A stretch of DNA of 49,438 nt from DASXUC01 sp036004445 (GTDB lineage: Bacteria; Sysuimicrobiota; Sysuimicrobiia; Sysuimicrobiales; Kaftiobacteriaceae), in the NCBI GenBank assembly GCA_036004445.1, contig DASYRL010000055.1:1-49438 (forward strand), read 5' to 3'. A program made the position numbers and the translations under genes. Below, one piece after another: positions 9,230 to 16,029 of this stretch. The notes beneath the pieces were generated by a model. The model was not told the origin of the DNA. It saw only the letters and a program-made list of their open reading frames with translations, and did not search any database. Each line of letters starts with the position of its first letter. Position 1 is the first letter of the stretch.

Positions 9230-10086
9230 GGCTGCGGCGGGTGGTGCGCGTGCTCAAACGTGCCGGGCTGTATGCCGCCGCGGGATTCTTCACGGTCCTG
9301 GCCGTCTTTCCGTTCTACTGGATGCTGGTCACCGCGTTCAAAGAAGACAACGATCTCTACGTCGCGGCGACCGTGCGCACCCACATCCCTTGGATTTTCA
9401 ACCAAGCCCCGACGCTCGAGCACTTCCAGTACCTGCTGAGAGAAACCGCGTATCTGGCGTGGGTGCGCAACACCGCGATGGTCGGCATCGCCGTGGTGGT
9501 GGTCACGCTGATCTTCGCCGTGCCGGCCGGATACGCGCTGGCCCGGCTGACCGGACGGTGGGGGGAGCGCCTGGGCATCGGCATCTTCCTCACCTACCTG
9601 GTGCCCCCCACGCTGCTGTTCATCCCGTTCTCCCGCGTCATCGCGGTGCTGGGGCTGCAGAACTCGCTGTGGGCGCTCGTGTTAGTGTATCCAACCTTCA
9701 CGATTCCGTTCTGCACGTGGCTGCTGATGGGCTTTTTCCGATCGATTCCACGCGACATCGAAGAACAGGCGATGATCGACGGCTACAGCCGGCTGGCCGC
9801 GCTGCGCATGGTCGTGCTCCCCCTCGCCGTCTCCGGCGTGCTCACCGCCGCGTTCTTCTCGTTCACGCTGGTGATGCAGGACTTCGTCTATGCCCTGACG
9901 TTCATCAGCTCCGTCGGGAAGATGACCGTGAGCCTCGGCATTCCGGTCGTGCTGTTCGGCGACGTCTTCAATTGGGGCGCGATGATGGCCGCCGCCCTGA
10001 TCACCAGCATCCCCATCGCCATCGTGTACAATCTCTTCATTGACCGTTTCATCGCGGGGCTGACCGCCGGGGCGGTGAAGGGCTGA
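9226..10086 (+). CDS. ABC importer permease (MalG/UgpE type)
   Basis: 286 residues, six membrane segments. The EAA motif appears as DIEEQAMIDGYSRLAALRMVVLPL near residues 175-200. N-terminus LAVFPFYWMLVTAFK is typical of MalG-type subunits. Last gene of the transporter operon; a strong GC hairpin without a T-tract follows at 10,101. Confidence 0.93.
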   Translation: MRLRRVVRVLKRAGLYAAAGFFTVLAVFPFYWMLVTAFKEDNDLYVAATVRTHIPWIFNQAPTLEHFQYLLRETAYLAWVRNTAMVGIAVVVVTLIFAVPAGYALARLTGRWGERLGIGIFLTYLVPPTLLFIPFSRVIAVLGLQNSLWALVLVYPTFTIPFCTWLLMGFFRSIPRDIEEQAMIDGYSRLAALRMVVLPLAVSGVLTAAFFSFTLVMQDFVYALTFISSVGKMTVSLGIPVVLFGDVFNWGAMMAAALITSIPIAIVYNLFIDRFIAGLTAGAVKG

Positions 10087-10100
10087 TCCGACGCTGGAAG

Positions 10101-10141
10101 CCCCGCGTGAGCCGGCGGAGAATGCCGGCCGCCGCGCGGGG
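10101..10141. terminator. GC-rich hairpin after the ABC operon
   Basis: CCCCGCG (10101-10107) pairs with CGCGGGG (10135-10141) and the inner GCCGGC (10111-10116) with GCCGGC (10124-10129). Very stable, but not followed by a T-run, so it is either a Rho-assisted stop, an mRNA 3' stabiliser or an operator before the aminotransferase gene. Confidence 0.5.
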
Positions 10142-10157
10142 ACACTATTAGGAGATT

Positions 10158-11282
10158 ATGGACGCTGTGCGGACCACGGCGAGGAACATCCCGATTGCCC
10201 GCCCGGTGATTTCGGAGGCCGAGAAGCGCCGCGTGATGGGTGTGCTTGACTCCGGCATGCTCGTGGCCGGGGAACAGGTCCGCGCGTTCGAGACCGCGTT
10301 TGCCGCCTACCTCGGCGTGGGGCACGCCGTGGCGACGTCCTCGGGCACCACGGCCCTGCAGGTCGCGTTAGAGGCGCTGCAGATCGGGGCCGGCGACCGC
10401 GTCGTGACGACGCCCTTTACGTTCGTCGCCACCAGTAACGCGATCCTGCACGCCGGGGCGACGCCGCTGTTCGTCGACGTGGACGCGGTGAGCTACAGCC
10501 TCGATCCCGATGCCGTCGAGCGGGCAGCCAAGGACGGGGCTCGCGCGATCCTGTGCGTCCACCTCTACGGGCTGCCGTGCGACCTCGGCCCGCTGCTGGA
10601 GATCCGCCGCCGGTACGGGGTGCTGCTCATCGAGGACTGTGCGCAGGCACACGGGGCAGCCTACCACGACCGCAAGGTCGGCACGTTCGGCGACGCCGCG
10701 ATTTTCAGTTTCTATCCGTCGAAGAACATGACCACCGGTGAGGGCGGAATGGTGGTGACCGGTGGCCCGGATACCGCGCACCGGGCGCGTCTGCTCGTCA
10801 ACGTCGGTCAGAACGGCCCCAGCGAGTACAATTACGAGGCGATCGGGTACAACTACCGTATGACGGACATCGCGGCGGCACTGGGCCTGGGACAGCTTGA
10901 GCGGCTCGACGAGATGAACGAGGTCCGCCGCGCGCACGCCCACGCGCTGACCGGGGCGTTCGCCGCGCTCCCGTGGCTGATTCCCCCGAGCGAGCCCGTG
11001 GGGCACCGACACGTCTACAATCAGTACACGATCCGGGTCTCGCGCGGCCGCGATGCGCTGGCCGACCACTTGACCGCGGCCGGCATCGGGCACCGCGTCT
11101 ACTACCCCTCACTCATCCCGGACTCTCCCGCGTACCGCCGGCTCGGATTCGGCGGCCAGTACCCGACGGCGGCCGCGCTGACGCGGGAGGTCCTGTCCCT
11201 GCCGGTTCATCCCGCACTGGAGCACGGCGACCTGGTGCGAATCGTGGAGGCGGTAACTGAATTCTCCCCAGGCCAGTCATAG
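10158..11282 (+). CDS. DegT/DnrJ/EryC1/StrS family PLP aminotransferase
   Basis: 374 residues, ATG behind TTAGGAGATT. Characteristic family motifs are present: TSSGTTALQ (phosphate binding), TPFTFVATSNAI, EDCAQAHGA (Asp ring contact) and SFYPSKNMTTGEGG, whose Lys is the PLP Schiff-base residue. These enzymes transaminate nucleotide-linked keto-sugars. The next gene, a Gfo/Idh/MocA dehydrogenase overlapping by 26 bp, is the usual partner supplying the 3-keto substrate, so a sugar-amine pathway is likely. Confidence 0.93.
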   Translation: MDAVRTTARNIPIARPVISEAEKRRVMGVLDSGMLVAGEQVRAFETAFAAYLGVGHAVATSSGTTALQVALEALQIGAGDRVVTTPFTFVATSNAILHAGATPLFVDVDAVSYSLDPDAVERAAKDGARAILCVHLYGLPCDLGPLLEIRRRYGVLLIEDCAQAHGAAYHDRKVGTFGDAAIFSFYPSKNMTTGEGGMVVTGGPDTAHRARLLVNVGQNGPSEYNYEAIGYNYRMTDIAAALGLGQLERLDEMNEVRRAHAHALTGAFAALPWLIPPSEPVGHRHVYNQYTIRVSRGRDALADHLTAAGIGHRVYYPSLIPDSPAYRRLGFGGQYPTAAALTREVLSLPVHPALEHGDLVRIVEAVTEFSPGQS

Positions 11283-12231
11283 CGGCGAGGCGCGTCGGCG
11301 GCGGGGCGCAACCAGGGTAGGTGTCGTTGGACTCGGCCAGTGGGGGCGCCACCATGCCCGCATTTATGCCGGGCTGCCCGATGCCGAGCTGGTGGCCGTG
11401 GCCGACCGCGATGCCGGAGGGGCGAGAGCGTTCGCCCACCGCTACGGGTGCCAGGCGCTCACCGACTACCGGGACCTCATCGGCCGGGTGGATGCTGTCA
11501 GCGTCGTCGTTCCGACGGTCCTGCATTACGAGGTCGCCCGGGAATTTCTCGCCGCCGGCATCCACGTCCTCATCGAAAAGCCGATGACCTCCACCCCCGG
11601 GGAAGCGGAGCACCTCGTGGCGCTGGCGGATCAGCGCGATCTGGTGCTGCTGGTCGGGCACGTGGAGCGATTCAAACCGGCGGTGCGCCAGCTGATGGAA
11701 CTCGCCGACGAGCCCGTGTTCATCCAGTCGCGGCGCGTCCGCCCGTTCGACCGCACGCGCGCGATGGACGTCGGGGTCGTCATGGACCTCATGATCCACG
11801 ACATCGACATCATCCTGGGGCTCACCGGGGGGCGGGTCATCGAGGTCAGCGGAATGGGGCTGCGCGTGCAGAACTCCCACGAAGACCTGGCGGTCGCCCA
11901 CCTGCATCTGTCGACGGGCTGCACGGCCTGGCTGATGGCCAGCCGGATTTCAGCCGAGAAGGCGGCCGAAATCGAGATCACGACCGCCGATCGGGCGATC
12001 CGGCTCGACTATCTCCGCCAGCACACCGTCATCCAGCCGTTCGGCGGGGAAGCCCAGCGGATGAACACGCACGGGGAGGAGCCGCTGAAAGCGGAGCTGC
12101 AGCACTTCCTGGAGTGCGTGCAGGGGCGGGACCGGCCGCTGGTGTCGGGAGAAGACGGGCTGCGCGCACTCGAGGTCGCCCACCAGTTGCTGCGGACGAT
12201 GGCGATCGTGGCGCCCCCGGTCAGGGTCTGA
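11257..12231 (+). CDS. Gfo/Idh/MocA family NAD(P)-dependent oxidoreductase, apparent CTG start
   Basis: The Rossmann motif VGVVGLGQWGRHHARIY is encoded from 11317, upstream of the first in-frame ATG/GTG/TTG (GTG 11392). The reading frame is open back to a TAA at 11254-11256, and no ordinary start lies between. CTG at 11257 sits 6 nt after GGAGG (11246-11250), giving 324 residues, normal for the family. Other motifs: EKPMTSTPGEA (family EKP) and MDLMIHDIDIIL (catalytic His). It probably oxidises the sugar that the overlapping aminotransferase then aminates. A frameshift or error in the overlap is the alternative explanation for the missing start. Confidence 0.85.
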   Translation: MNSPQASHSGEARRRRGATRVGVVGLGQWGRHHARIYAGLPDAELVAVADRDAGGARAFAHRYGCQALTDYRDLIGRVDAVSVVVPTVLHYEVAREFLAAGIHVLIEKPMTSTPGEAEHLVALADQRDLVLLVGHVERFKPAVRQLMELADEPVFIQSRRVRPFDRTRAMDVGVVMDLMIHDIDIILGLTGGRVIEVSGMGLRVQNSHEDLAVAHLHLSTGCTAWLMASRISAEKAAEIEITTADRAIRLDYLRQHTVIQPFGGEAQRMNTHGEEPLKAELQHFLECVQGRDRPLVSGEDGLRALEVAHQLLRTMAIVAPPVRV

Positions 12232-12454
12232 CCACCACGCAGGTCGCGACCTTCGCGACCCCGTCCACCCGCTTCACCGCCGCCGCGATCACCGGAAACC
12301 CTTTCGTCCCTTCGATCTCCGCCACGGCGACGATGTCGTAATCGCCCAGGGTGACGTGGGCGTCGACGACACCATCGATCTGACGGATCTGCCGGGCGGC
12401 CGCCGCGGGCGTGCCGCGGTCGAGGGACACAAGGAAATAGGCAACCTCCGCCAC
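12221..12454 (-). CDS. AsnC/Lrp-type ligand-binding domain protein
   Basis: 77 residues, GTG start, consisting only of the RAM/AsnC C-terminal domain: YFLVSLDRGTP, QIRQIDGVVDAHVTLGDYDIVAVAEIEG, then VATCVVV. There is no helix-turn-helix. Stand-alone AsnC domains of this length form oligomers that bind amino acids or metabolites. It ends 11 bp inside the convergent oxidoreductase gene and follows an XRE repressor on the same strand (41-bp gap), so the two may work together. Confidence 0.9.
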   Translation of the reverse strand: MAEVAYFLVSLDRGTPAAAARQIRQIDGVVDAHVTLGDYDIVAVAEIEGTKGFPVIAAAVKRVDGVAKVATCVVVRP

Positions 12455-12495
12455 GCCCTCTACCGTTCTGACGCGGCGGAGCGTTTCCTGTGCCG

Positions 12496-12744
12496 CTATT
12501 GGGCCATTCCGGGCTGCCGTTCGAACATGAACAGTTCGGCGAGCTTCACACCCAGCGCGGTCGCAATCGCATGCAGGTTTTCCAGCGCGGGATTTCGCTC
12601 TCCTCGTTCGATACCGGCCAGATACGTCGGGTGGACGCCCGCGCGCTCCGCCAGCGCCTCCTGCGTGAGGGCGCGGGTCCGCCGCAAATAGCGGATCCGT
12701 CTACCGAGCTCAATTTTGACTGGTGCAGCTGCAGGTTTGACCAT
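12496..12744 (-). CDS. XRE-family helix-turn-helix regulator
   Basis: 82 residues from the ATG at 12744. The five-helix lambda-repressor-like fold is clear: LGRRIRYLRRTRALTQEALAER for helices 1-2, AGVHPTYLAGIERGERNPAL for the recognition region, and LHAIATALGVKLAELF. It has no additional sensor domain. First gene of a two-gene minus-strand unit with the AsnC-domain protein. The frame stays open further upstream but the motif begins right after this ATG. Confidence 0.92.
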   Translation of the reverse strand: MVKPAAAPVKIELGRRIRYLRRTRALTQEALAERAGVHPTYLAGIERGERNPALENLHAIATALGVKLAELFMFERQPGMAQ

Positions 12745-12873
12745 TAGATGATTTTTACCCAACTTCCGGAGGTATGCTCTTTGGTTCAGAGGACGCGGTC
12801 CCGACTCAGCGAACGAAACCGCCCATTGAAGGACGGCGGCGGGGCAGGCGACACCCGCAGAGGTCACATCTCC

Positions 12874-13251
12874 ATGGGCGGCGGGGCGGGCTCGGTGTGG
12901 AGCTCCTCACTGGAGCGCATAGGGGACGTCGTAGTCGTGTTCGTCGGCGGAGAAATCGATCTCGATACCGCACCGAAGCTCGAACGGGTGCTGGCCGGTC
13001 TGCCCCGGGCCCAGCCGGTCATCGTCGATTGCAGCCGGGTCGAGTACTTCGATCTCGCCGGGGTACACGTGCTGGAGCATCTCTACGCGCGTTCTGCGGT
13101 TCGCCGCTCCATCGTCCTGGCCGATCTCCCGCCGCACGTCCGGCGTGTGCTGGAGCTCGCCGGGCTGACGCGGACCCTGCGGGTCGCCGCCACGGTGGAT
13201 GAGGCGCTCGCAATGCTAGGCGCCGGCGCCGAATCGGACGAGACCGATTGA
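12874..13251 (+). CDS. STAS-domain protein lacking the phosphorylatable serine
   Basis: 125 residues from ATG 12874 (AGAGGT upstream). One STAS domain resembling anti-sigma-factor antagonists: VVVVFVGGEIDLDTAPKLE, then VIVDCSRVEYFDLAGVHVLEHL. In SpoIIAA-type antagonists the loop reads D-S-S-G and its second serine is phosphorylated; here it is D60-L-A62-G, so the usual kinase switch is absent. No anti-sigma kinase is adjacent. An upstream in-frame start at 12748 exists but adds non-domain sequence. Confidence 0.82.
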   Translation: MGGGAGSVWSSSLERIGDVVVVFVGGEIDLDTAPKLERVLAGLPRAQPVIVDCSRVEYFDLAGVHVLEHLYARSAVRRSIVLADLPPHVRRVLELAGLTRTLRVAATVDEALAMLGAGAESDETD

Positions 13252-13277
13252 CAGGATTCGAATCCCAGGGCTACGAT
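13248..13277 (+). promoter_or_regulatory. Predicted sigma-70 promoter for the FMN riboswitch transcript
   Basis: TTGACA at 13248-13253 and TACGAT at 13272-13277 are separated by 18 bp. The -35 overlaps the STAS stop codon. Predicted start near 13284 lies about 15 nt before the aptamer. Confidence 0.6.
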
Positions 13278-13298
13278 TACAGCCAGCACTACCGAAGA

Positions 13299-13443
13299 CT
13301 CGCAGTGGTCTGGGGCAGGGTGAGCCCGGTGGTTTCGGGCAATTCCCGATCGGCGGTGACAGCCCGTGAGGACCCGCAGGGGTCCGTGGTCCGGTGGAAT
13401 TCCGGGGTCGACGGTACAGTCCGTATGAGGTGAACGCTGCGAG
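13299..13443 (+). promoter_or_regulatory. FMN riboswitch (RFN element)
   Basis: Conserved RFN segments occur in the right order: GGGGCAGGGTGA (13311 on), TTCCCGATCGGCGGTGAC, AGCCCGTGAGGACCCG, a variable arm, GTGGAATTCCGGGGTCGACG and GTACAGTCCGTATGA. The basal stem closes between CTCGCAG (13299-13305) and CTGCGAG (13437-13443). FMN binding is expected to favour the terminator downstream and shut off the ECF S-component gene. Confidence 0.95.
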
Positions 13444-13467
13444 GGGCCGGCGCCCAAGCGCCCCGAG

Positions 13468-13498
13468 GACGCCCGTGGTCGGGCGTCTTTTGCTTTTT
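13468..13498 (+). terminator. Intrinsic terminator, expression platform of the FMN riboswitch
   Basis: GACGCCCG (13468-13475), loop TGGT, CGGGCGTC (13480-13487), then TTTTGCTTTTT. The preceding GGGGCCGGCGCCC...GCGCCCC (13443-13465) can form a competing structure with the 3' strand of the aptamer base stem, as expected for an antiterminator. Confidence 0.9.
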
Positions 13499-13533
13499 GT
13501 GCGACCGGCGGGGTAGTGTGAGGAGGCGAGAGG

Positions 13534-14052
13534 ATGAAGACGAGAGATCTGGCGGCGGCGGCCGTCTTCCTGGCGTTGACCTTCGTCGTCACGCGGTATA
13601 CCGTCATCCCGATCCCGCAGACAAAGGGGTACTTCAACCTTGGCGAGGTCGTCATCTACATCGCGGCGATGGTCTTCGGCCCTGTCGTCGGCGCGGCGGC
13701 GGGTGGCCTCGGGTCCGCGCTGGCCGACCTTGCGGCGGGAGCTCCGCAGTTCGCCCCATTCACGCTGATCGTCAAAGGCCTCGAAGGCTACGTCGTCGGA
13801 CGGCTGGCGCGCCAGACGACGACGTCACGTCTCCTGGCGGCGGTCGCCGGCGGAGCCGTGATGGTGGCGGGGTACTTCCTCAGCGAGGTCGTCTTCGCCC
13901 AGCGGCTGGGCATCGCGCCCACCCCCGCCGCGGCGGTCGGCGCGGCGCTGACCGAAGTACCGTTCAATCTGGTTCAGGTCGCCGTCGGTATCCTCGTCGC
14001 GGTCCCGCTGGCGGCGCGCCTGCGTGGGCTCGCGGCGGCCCGGGCGCGGTGA
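13534..14052 (+). CDS. ECF transporter S component, probably riboflavin-specific
   Basis: 172 residues, ATG behind GAGGAGGCGAGAGG, five to six hydrophobic segments. The pattern GYFNLGEVVIYIAAMVFGP and GGLGSALADL resembles the ECF-type riboflavin-transporter S-component family (PF07155 type). Control by an FMN riboswitch is the strongest argument for riboflavin or FMN as cargo. It needs the shared EcfA/EcfA'/EcfT energising module, which is not in the window. The stop overlaps the next gene's GTG. Confidence 0.85.
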   Translation: MKTRDLAAAAVFLALTFVVTRYTVIPIPQTKGYFNLGEVVIYIAAMVFGPVVGAAAGGLGSALADLAAGAPQFAPFTLIVKGLEGYVVGRLARQTTTSRLLAAVAGGAVMVAGYFLSEVVFAQRLGIAPTPAAAVGAALTEVPFNLVQVAVGILVAVPLAARLRGLAAARAR

Positions 14053-15053
14053 AGACCGGCAAGGTCTCGCCAGACGTTCTGCGCCGCCTGATCTTCCCGT
14101 ATCTCGGCCGGCGCGCCGACGTGCTGGTGCACGCGGGGGTCGGACAGGACGCGGCCGTGCTGGACTTCGGTGAGTGGGCGGCCGTACTGACCTGCGATCC
14201 GATCACGGGAACGCAGGAGCACCTCGGCCGGCTGGCCGTGCACGTCACGTGCAACGATCTCGCCACGACGGGCGCCGAACCGGTCGCCCTCCTGCTCACG
14301 CTGCTCCTGCACGCGGACGCCGGCCCCCAAACGCTGTCGACCATCATGCGCGACGCCGGTGAGGCCGCGGCCGCGCTGGGGGTCGAGATCATCGGGGGGC
14401 ATACCGAGGTGACGCCGGGGATCGACCGCACCATTGCCATGGTGGCAGGCGTCGGCCGGGTGCGGAAAGAGGACCTGATTACCAGCCGTGGAGCCAGACC
14501 AGGCGACACGGTGCTGCTCACCAAAGGCGTCGCCGTGGAGGGGACCGCGATTCTCGCGGCGGATCTCGTCTCCGTGCTTCGCGGCCGGGTCGATGATGCG
14601 GTGCTGGCCGCGGGGCGCCGGCTGATCGAGCGGATCAGCGTGGTGCCCGAGGGGATGATCGCGGCGCGGTACGGGGCAACCGCGATGCACGACGTCACCG
14701 AGGGCGGCATCTTGGCGGGGGCGTGGGAACTGGCCGAAGCCGCGGGGATCGGGATCGAAATCCGTGGGGACGCGGTGCCCGTGCTGCCGGAAACCGCGGC
14801 CGTCTGCCGCGCACTGGGCGCCGATCCCCTGGCGCTCATCGGCAGCGGGGCCATGCTGATCGCGACCCGCACGCCGCAGCGGACGGCGGAGGCGCTCGAA
14901 GGAAACGGGATCCCGGCGGCCGAGATCGGCGTAATGACCGCCGCCGGACGCACTCTCCGGGCGAAGTCAGGCGTGCGCGAATTGGTGCCGCCCGAGCGCG
15001 ATGAACTGTGGCGGATTCTCGAGGAGACGGGTACACTAAACGTAGTTGAATAG
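14049..15053 (+). CDS. AIR synthase-related protein (PurM/HypE-like)
   Basis: 334 residues, GTG start overlapping the S-component stop (GTGA). PurM-type ATP-binding motifs are present: GVGQDAAVLDFG at the N-terminus, LAVHVTCNDLATTGAEP (near residue 60), GGHTEVTPG, and the C-terminal domain with DVTEGGI and IGSGAMLIATRTP. It resembles HypE in the N-terminal half but lacks the C-terminal cysteine that HypE needs, and no hyp genes are near. Position between FMN and TPP riboswitches, before thiT and thiN, allows a thiamine-phosphate-kinase-like role, but this is inference. Confidence 0.8.
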   Translation: MKTGKVSPDVLRRLIFPYLGRRADVLVHAGVGQDAAVLDFGEWAAVLTCDPITGTQEHLGRLAVHVTCNDLATTGAEPVALLLTLLLHADAGPQTLSTIMRDAGEAAAALGVEIIGGHTEVTPGIDRTIAMVAGVGRVRKEDLITSRGARPGDTVLLTKGVAVEGTAILAADLVSVLRGRVDDAVLAAGRRLIERISVVPEGMIAARYGATAMHDVTEGGILAGAWELAEAAGIGIEIRGDAVPVLPETAAVCRALGADPLALIGSGAMLIATRTPQRTAEALEGNGIPAAEIGVMTAAGRTLRAKSGVRELVPPERDELWRILEETGTLNVVE

Positions 15054-15060
15054 CAGGTTG

Positions 15061-15149
15061 AGGGGAGCTCGGGAGCACCGGGCTGAGAGTGCGCCTTCCG
15101 CTGGCGCAGACCCTTCGCACCCGATCCAGGTAATGCTGGCGTGGGGAAA
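15061..15149 (+). promoter_or_regulatory. TPP riboswitch (THI element)
   Basis: The aptamer shows the GGGGAGC start, the conserved CTGAGA at 15083-15088, a variable P3 hairpin (GCGCC...GGCGC), then ACCCTTCGCACCCGATCCAGG, TAATGCTGG and GTGGGGAA. AGGAGG follows at 15152-15157, right after the aptamer, suggesting control of translation start. A TACACT -10-like box at 15032-15037 may supply a promoter. Regulated genes: the small HMA gene, thiT and thiN. Confidence 0.95.
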
Positions 15150-15156
15150 TCAGGAG

Positions 15157-15213
15157 GTGACGGCGCCGCAGCCCGGACACGGGGTGGCGGCGTTTGTGTT
15201 GGTGACGAGATGA
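15157..15213 (+). CDS. Possible 18-residue leader peptide after the TPP aptamer
   Basis: GTG at 15157 begins an 18-codon frame whose TGA (15211-15213) overlaps the ATG of the HMA gene (ATGA). The AGGAGG at 15152-15157 is too close to serve this GTG. It may be incidental, or a coupling frame linking the riboswitch to the HMA gene. Confidence 0.2.
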   Translation: MTAPQPGHGVAAFVLVTR

Positions 15214-15485
15214 GCCGACGGATCGAAGTCAACGCAGACCGGCTCCTCTGCGAACTCTGAGCGGCGCGCGTGCAGGCGGCCTTGGAGAGGCTGCCGGGTG
15301 TCGAGCGGGCCCGCGTGGACTTCGCCACCAAGACGGCGGTGGTCGAGGGAGGCGCCGCGGTTGACCCGGAGACGGTCCGGCGGCGCATCGACAGCCTTGA
15401 TACCCGGCTGACGCTGCGGCACTGGCTCCACCGTCTGCTGCACAGCGCCGCGGCGAGCCGGCGAAGCCGCCGTAGCGGGACATGA
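15210..15485 (+). CDS. Small heavy-metal-associated (HMA) domain protein with in-frame TGA at the second CxxC cysteine
   Basis: Read through one TGA, the frame from ATG 15210 gives 91 residues. RIEV then DRLLCEL-(TGA)-AARVQAALERLPGVERARVDF and TKTAVVEG ... VDPETVRRRID match the HMA/MerP fold (V-x-G-M-T-C-x-x-C-a-x-x-V-e-x-a-L-x-x-l-p-G-V). TGA is codon 17 (15258-15260), precisely where the second metal-binding cysteine belongs, giving CxxU. A stem-loop with a GG-containing loop lies just downstream. The C-terminal 25 residues are a basic amphipathic tail. The gene sits between a TPP riboswitch and thiT, 22 bp before the latter. Alternatives: a nonsense mutation (TGC to TGA), a sequencing error, or internal start at GTG 15270 giving a cysteine-poor protein. 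Confidence 0.5.
15275..15295 (+). promoter_or_regulatory. SECIS-like stem-loop after the in-frame TGA
   Basis: GGCGGCC (15275-15281) pairs with GGCTGCC (15289-15295), seven pairs including one G-U, closing a 7-nt loop TTGGAGA. The loop GG is 24 nt after the TGA, inside the spacing known for bacterial SECIS elements, whose apical loops carry a conserved G/GG. The region is GC-rich, so a stem this size can also occur by chance. Confidence 0.4.
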
Positions 15486-15507
15486 TCGAGAAAAGGAGGA
15501 GTGCAAC

Positions 15508-16029
15508 ATGAACAGACAATCGCTGCAGAGGCTGGTCGAAACCGCCGTCGCCCTGGCTCTGGTGGCGGTGCTCAGCCGCGTCAAAGTGTACCAGCTCCCG
15601 CAGGGAGGTTCGATCACGGCCGGGAGCATGGTGCCCATCTTCTACATCGCGCTGCGGTGGGGCGGCTGGTGGGGGATTCTCGCCGGCATTCTGGCCGGCG
15701 GCATCAACTATCTGAGCGAACCGTACTTCGTCCATCCCATCCAGGTCTTGCTGGATTATCCTATCGCCTTCGGCGCATTGGGTCTCGCCGGTTTCTTCCC
15801 ACGGATGCCGGTGGTGGGGATCATCGTCGGCGGCGCCGGCCGGTTCCTGGCCCACTTCCTGTCCGGAATCGTCTATTTCGCTTCGAACGCACCCGCCGGC
15901 ACCTCACCCGCGGTCTACTCGGCGGCGTACAACGGCAGCTACATGCTGCCAGAGGTGGTCGTCAGCATCGTGCTGACCCTGGTAGTGCTGCGGGCGATGC
16001 AGCGGGTCAGGCCGGTTCAGCCGGCGTGA
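15508..16029 (+). CDS. thiT: ECF transporter S component for thiamine
   Basis: 173 residues, ATG behind AAAAGGAGGAGTGCAAC, six hydrophobic segments. The family signature QGGSITAGSMVPIFYIALRWG around residues 30-50 and the later YNGSYMLPE are characteristic of ThiT/YuaJ. It binds thiamine and docks on the shared ECF module. The TPP riboswitch upstream and thiN directly downstream (GTGA overlap) support this. Confidence 0.94.
   Translation: MNRQSLQRLVETAVALALVAVLSRVKVYQLPQGGSITAGSMVPIFYIALRWGGWWGILAGILAGGINYLSEPYFVHPIQVLLDYPIAFGALGLAGFFPRMPVVGIIVGGAGRFLAHFLSGIVYFASNAPAGTSPAVYSAAYNGSYMLPEVVVSIVLTLVVLRAMQRVRPVQPA

Noticed and set aside
12748..12873. Longer STAS protein starting at 12748
   Set aside because: The added 42 residues show no domain pattern and overlap the XRE promoter region.
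13250..13275. GGATTCGAATCC resembling a tRNA T-arm
   Set aside because: No acceptor stem, anticodon arm or CCA end can be fitted; upstream is STAS coding sequence. The symmetry of TTCGAA explains the likeness.
14049..15053. Calling the AIR-synthase-like gene selD (supporting selenium use) or thiL
   Set aside because: The Cys/Sec and glycine-rich N-terminal motif of SelD is absent, and the motifs fit HypE-like proteins better than ThiL.
13497..15053. One long 518-residue protein over both the ECF S component and the AIR-synthase-like gene
   Set aside because: The first 180 residues of that frame are the out-of-frame shadow of the S component; the real gene starts at GTG 14049.
15270..15485. 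HMA protein starting at GTG 15270 as a normal 71-residue gene
   Set aside because: This would remove the first beta strand and both metal ligands of an otherwise intact HMA fold, and lacks a ribosome-binding site. Kept as an alternative only.
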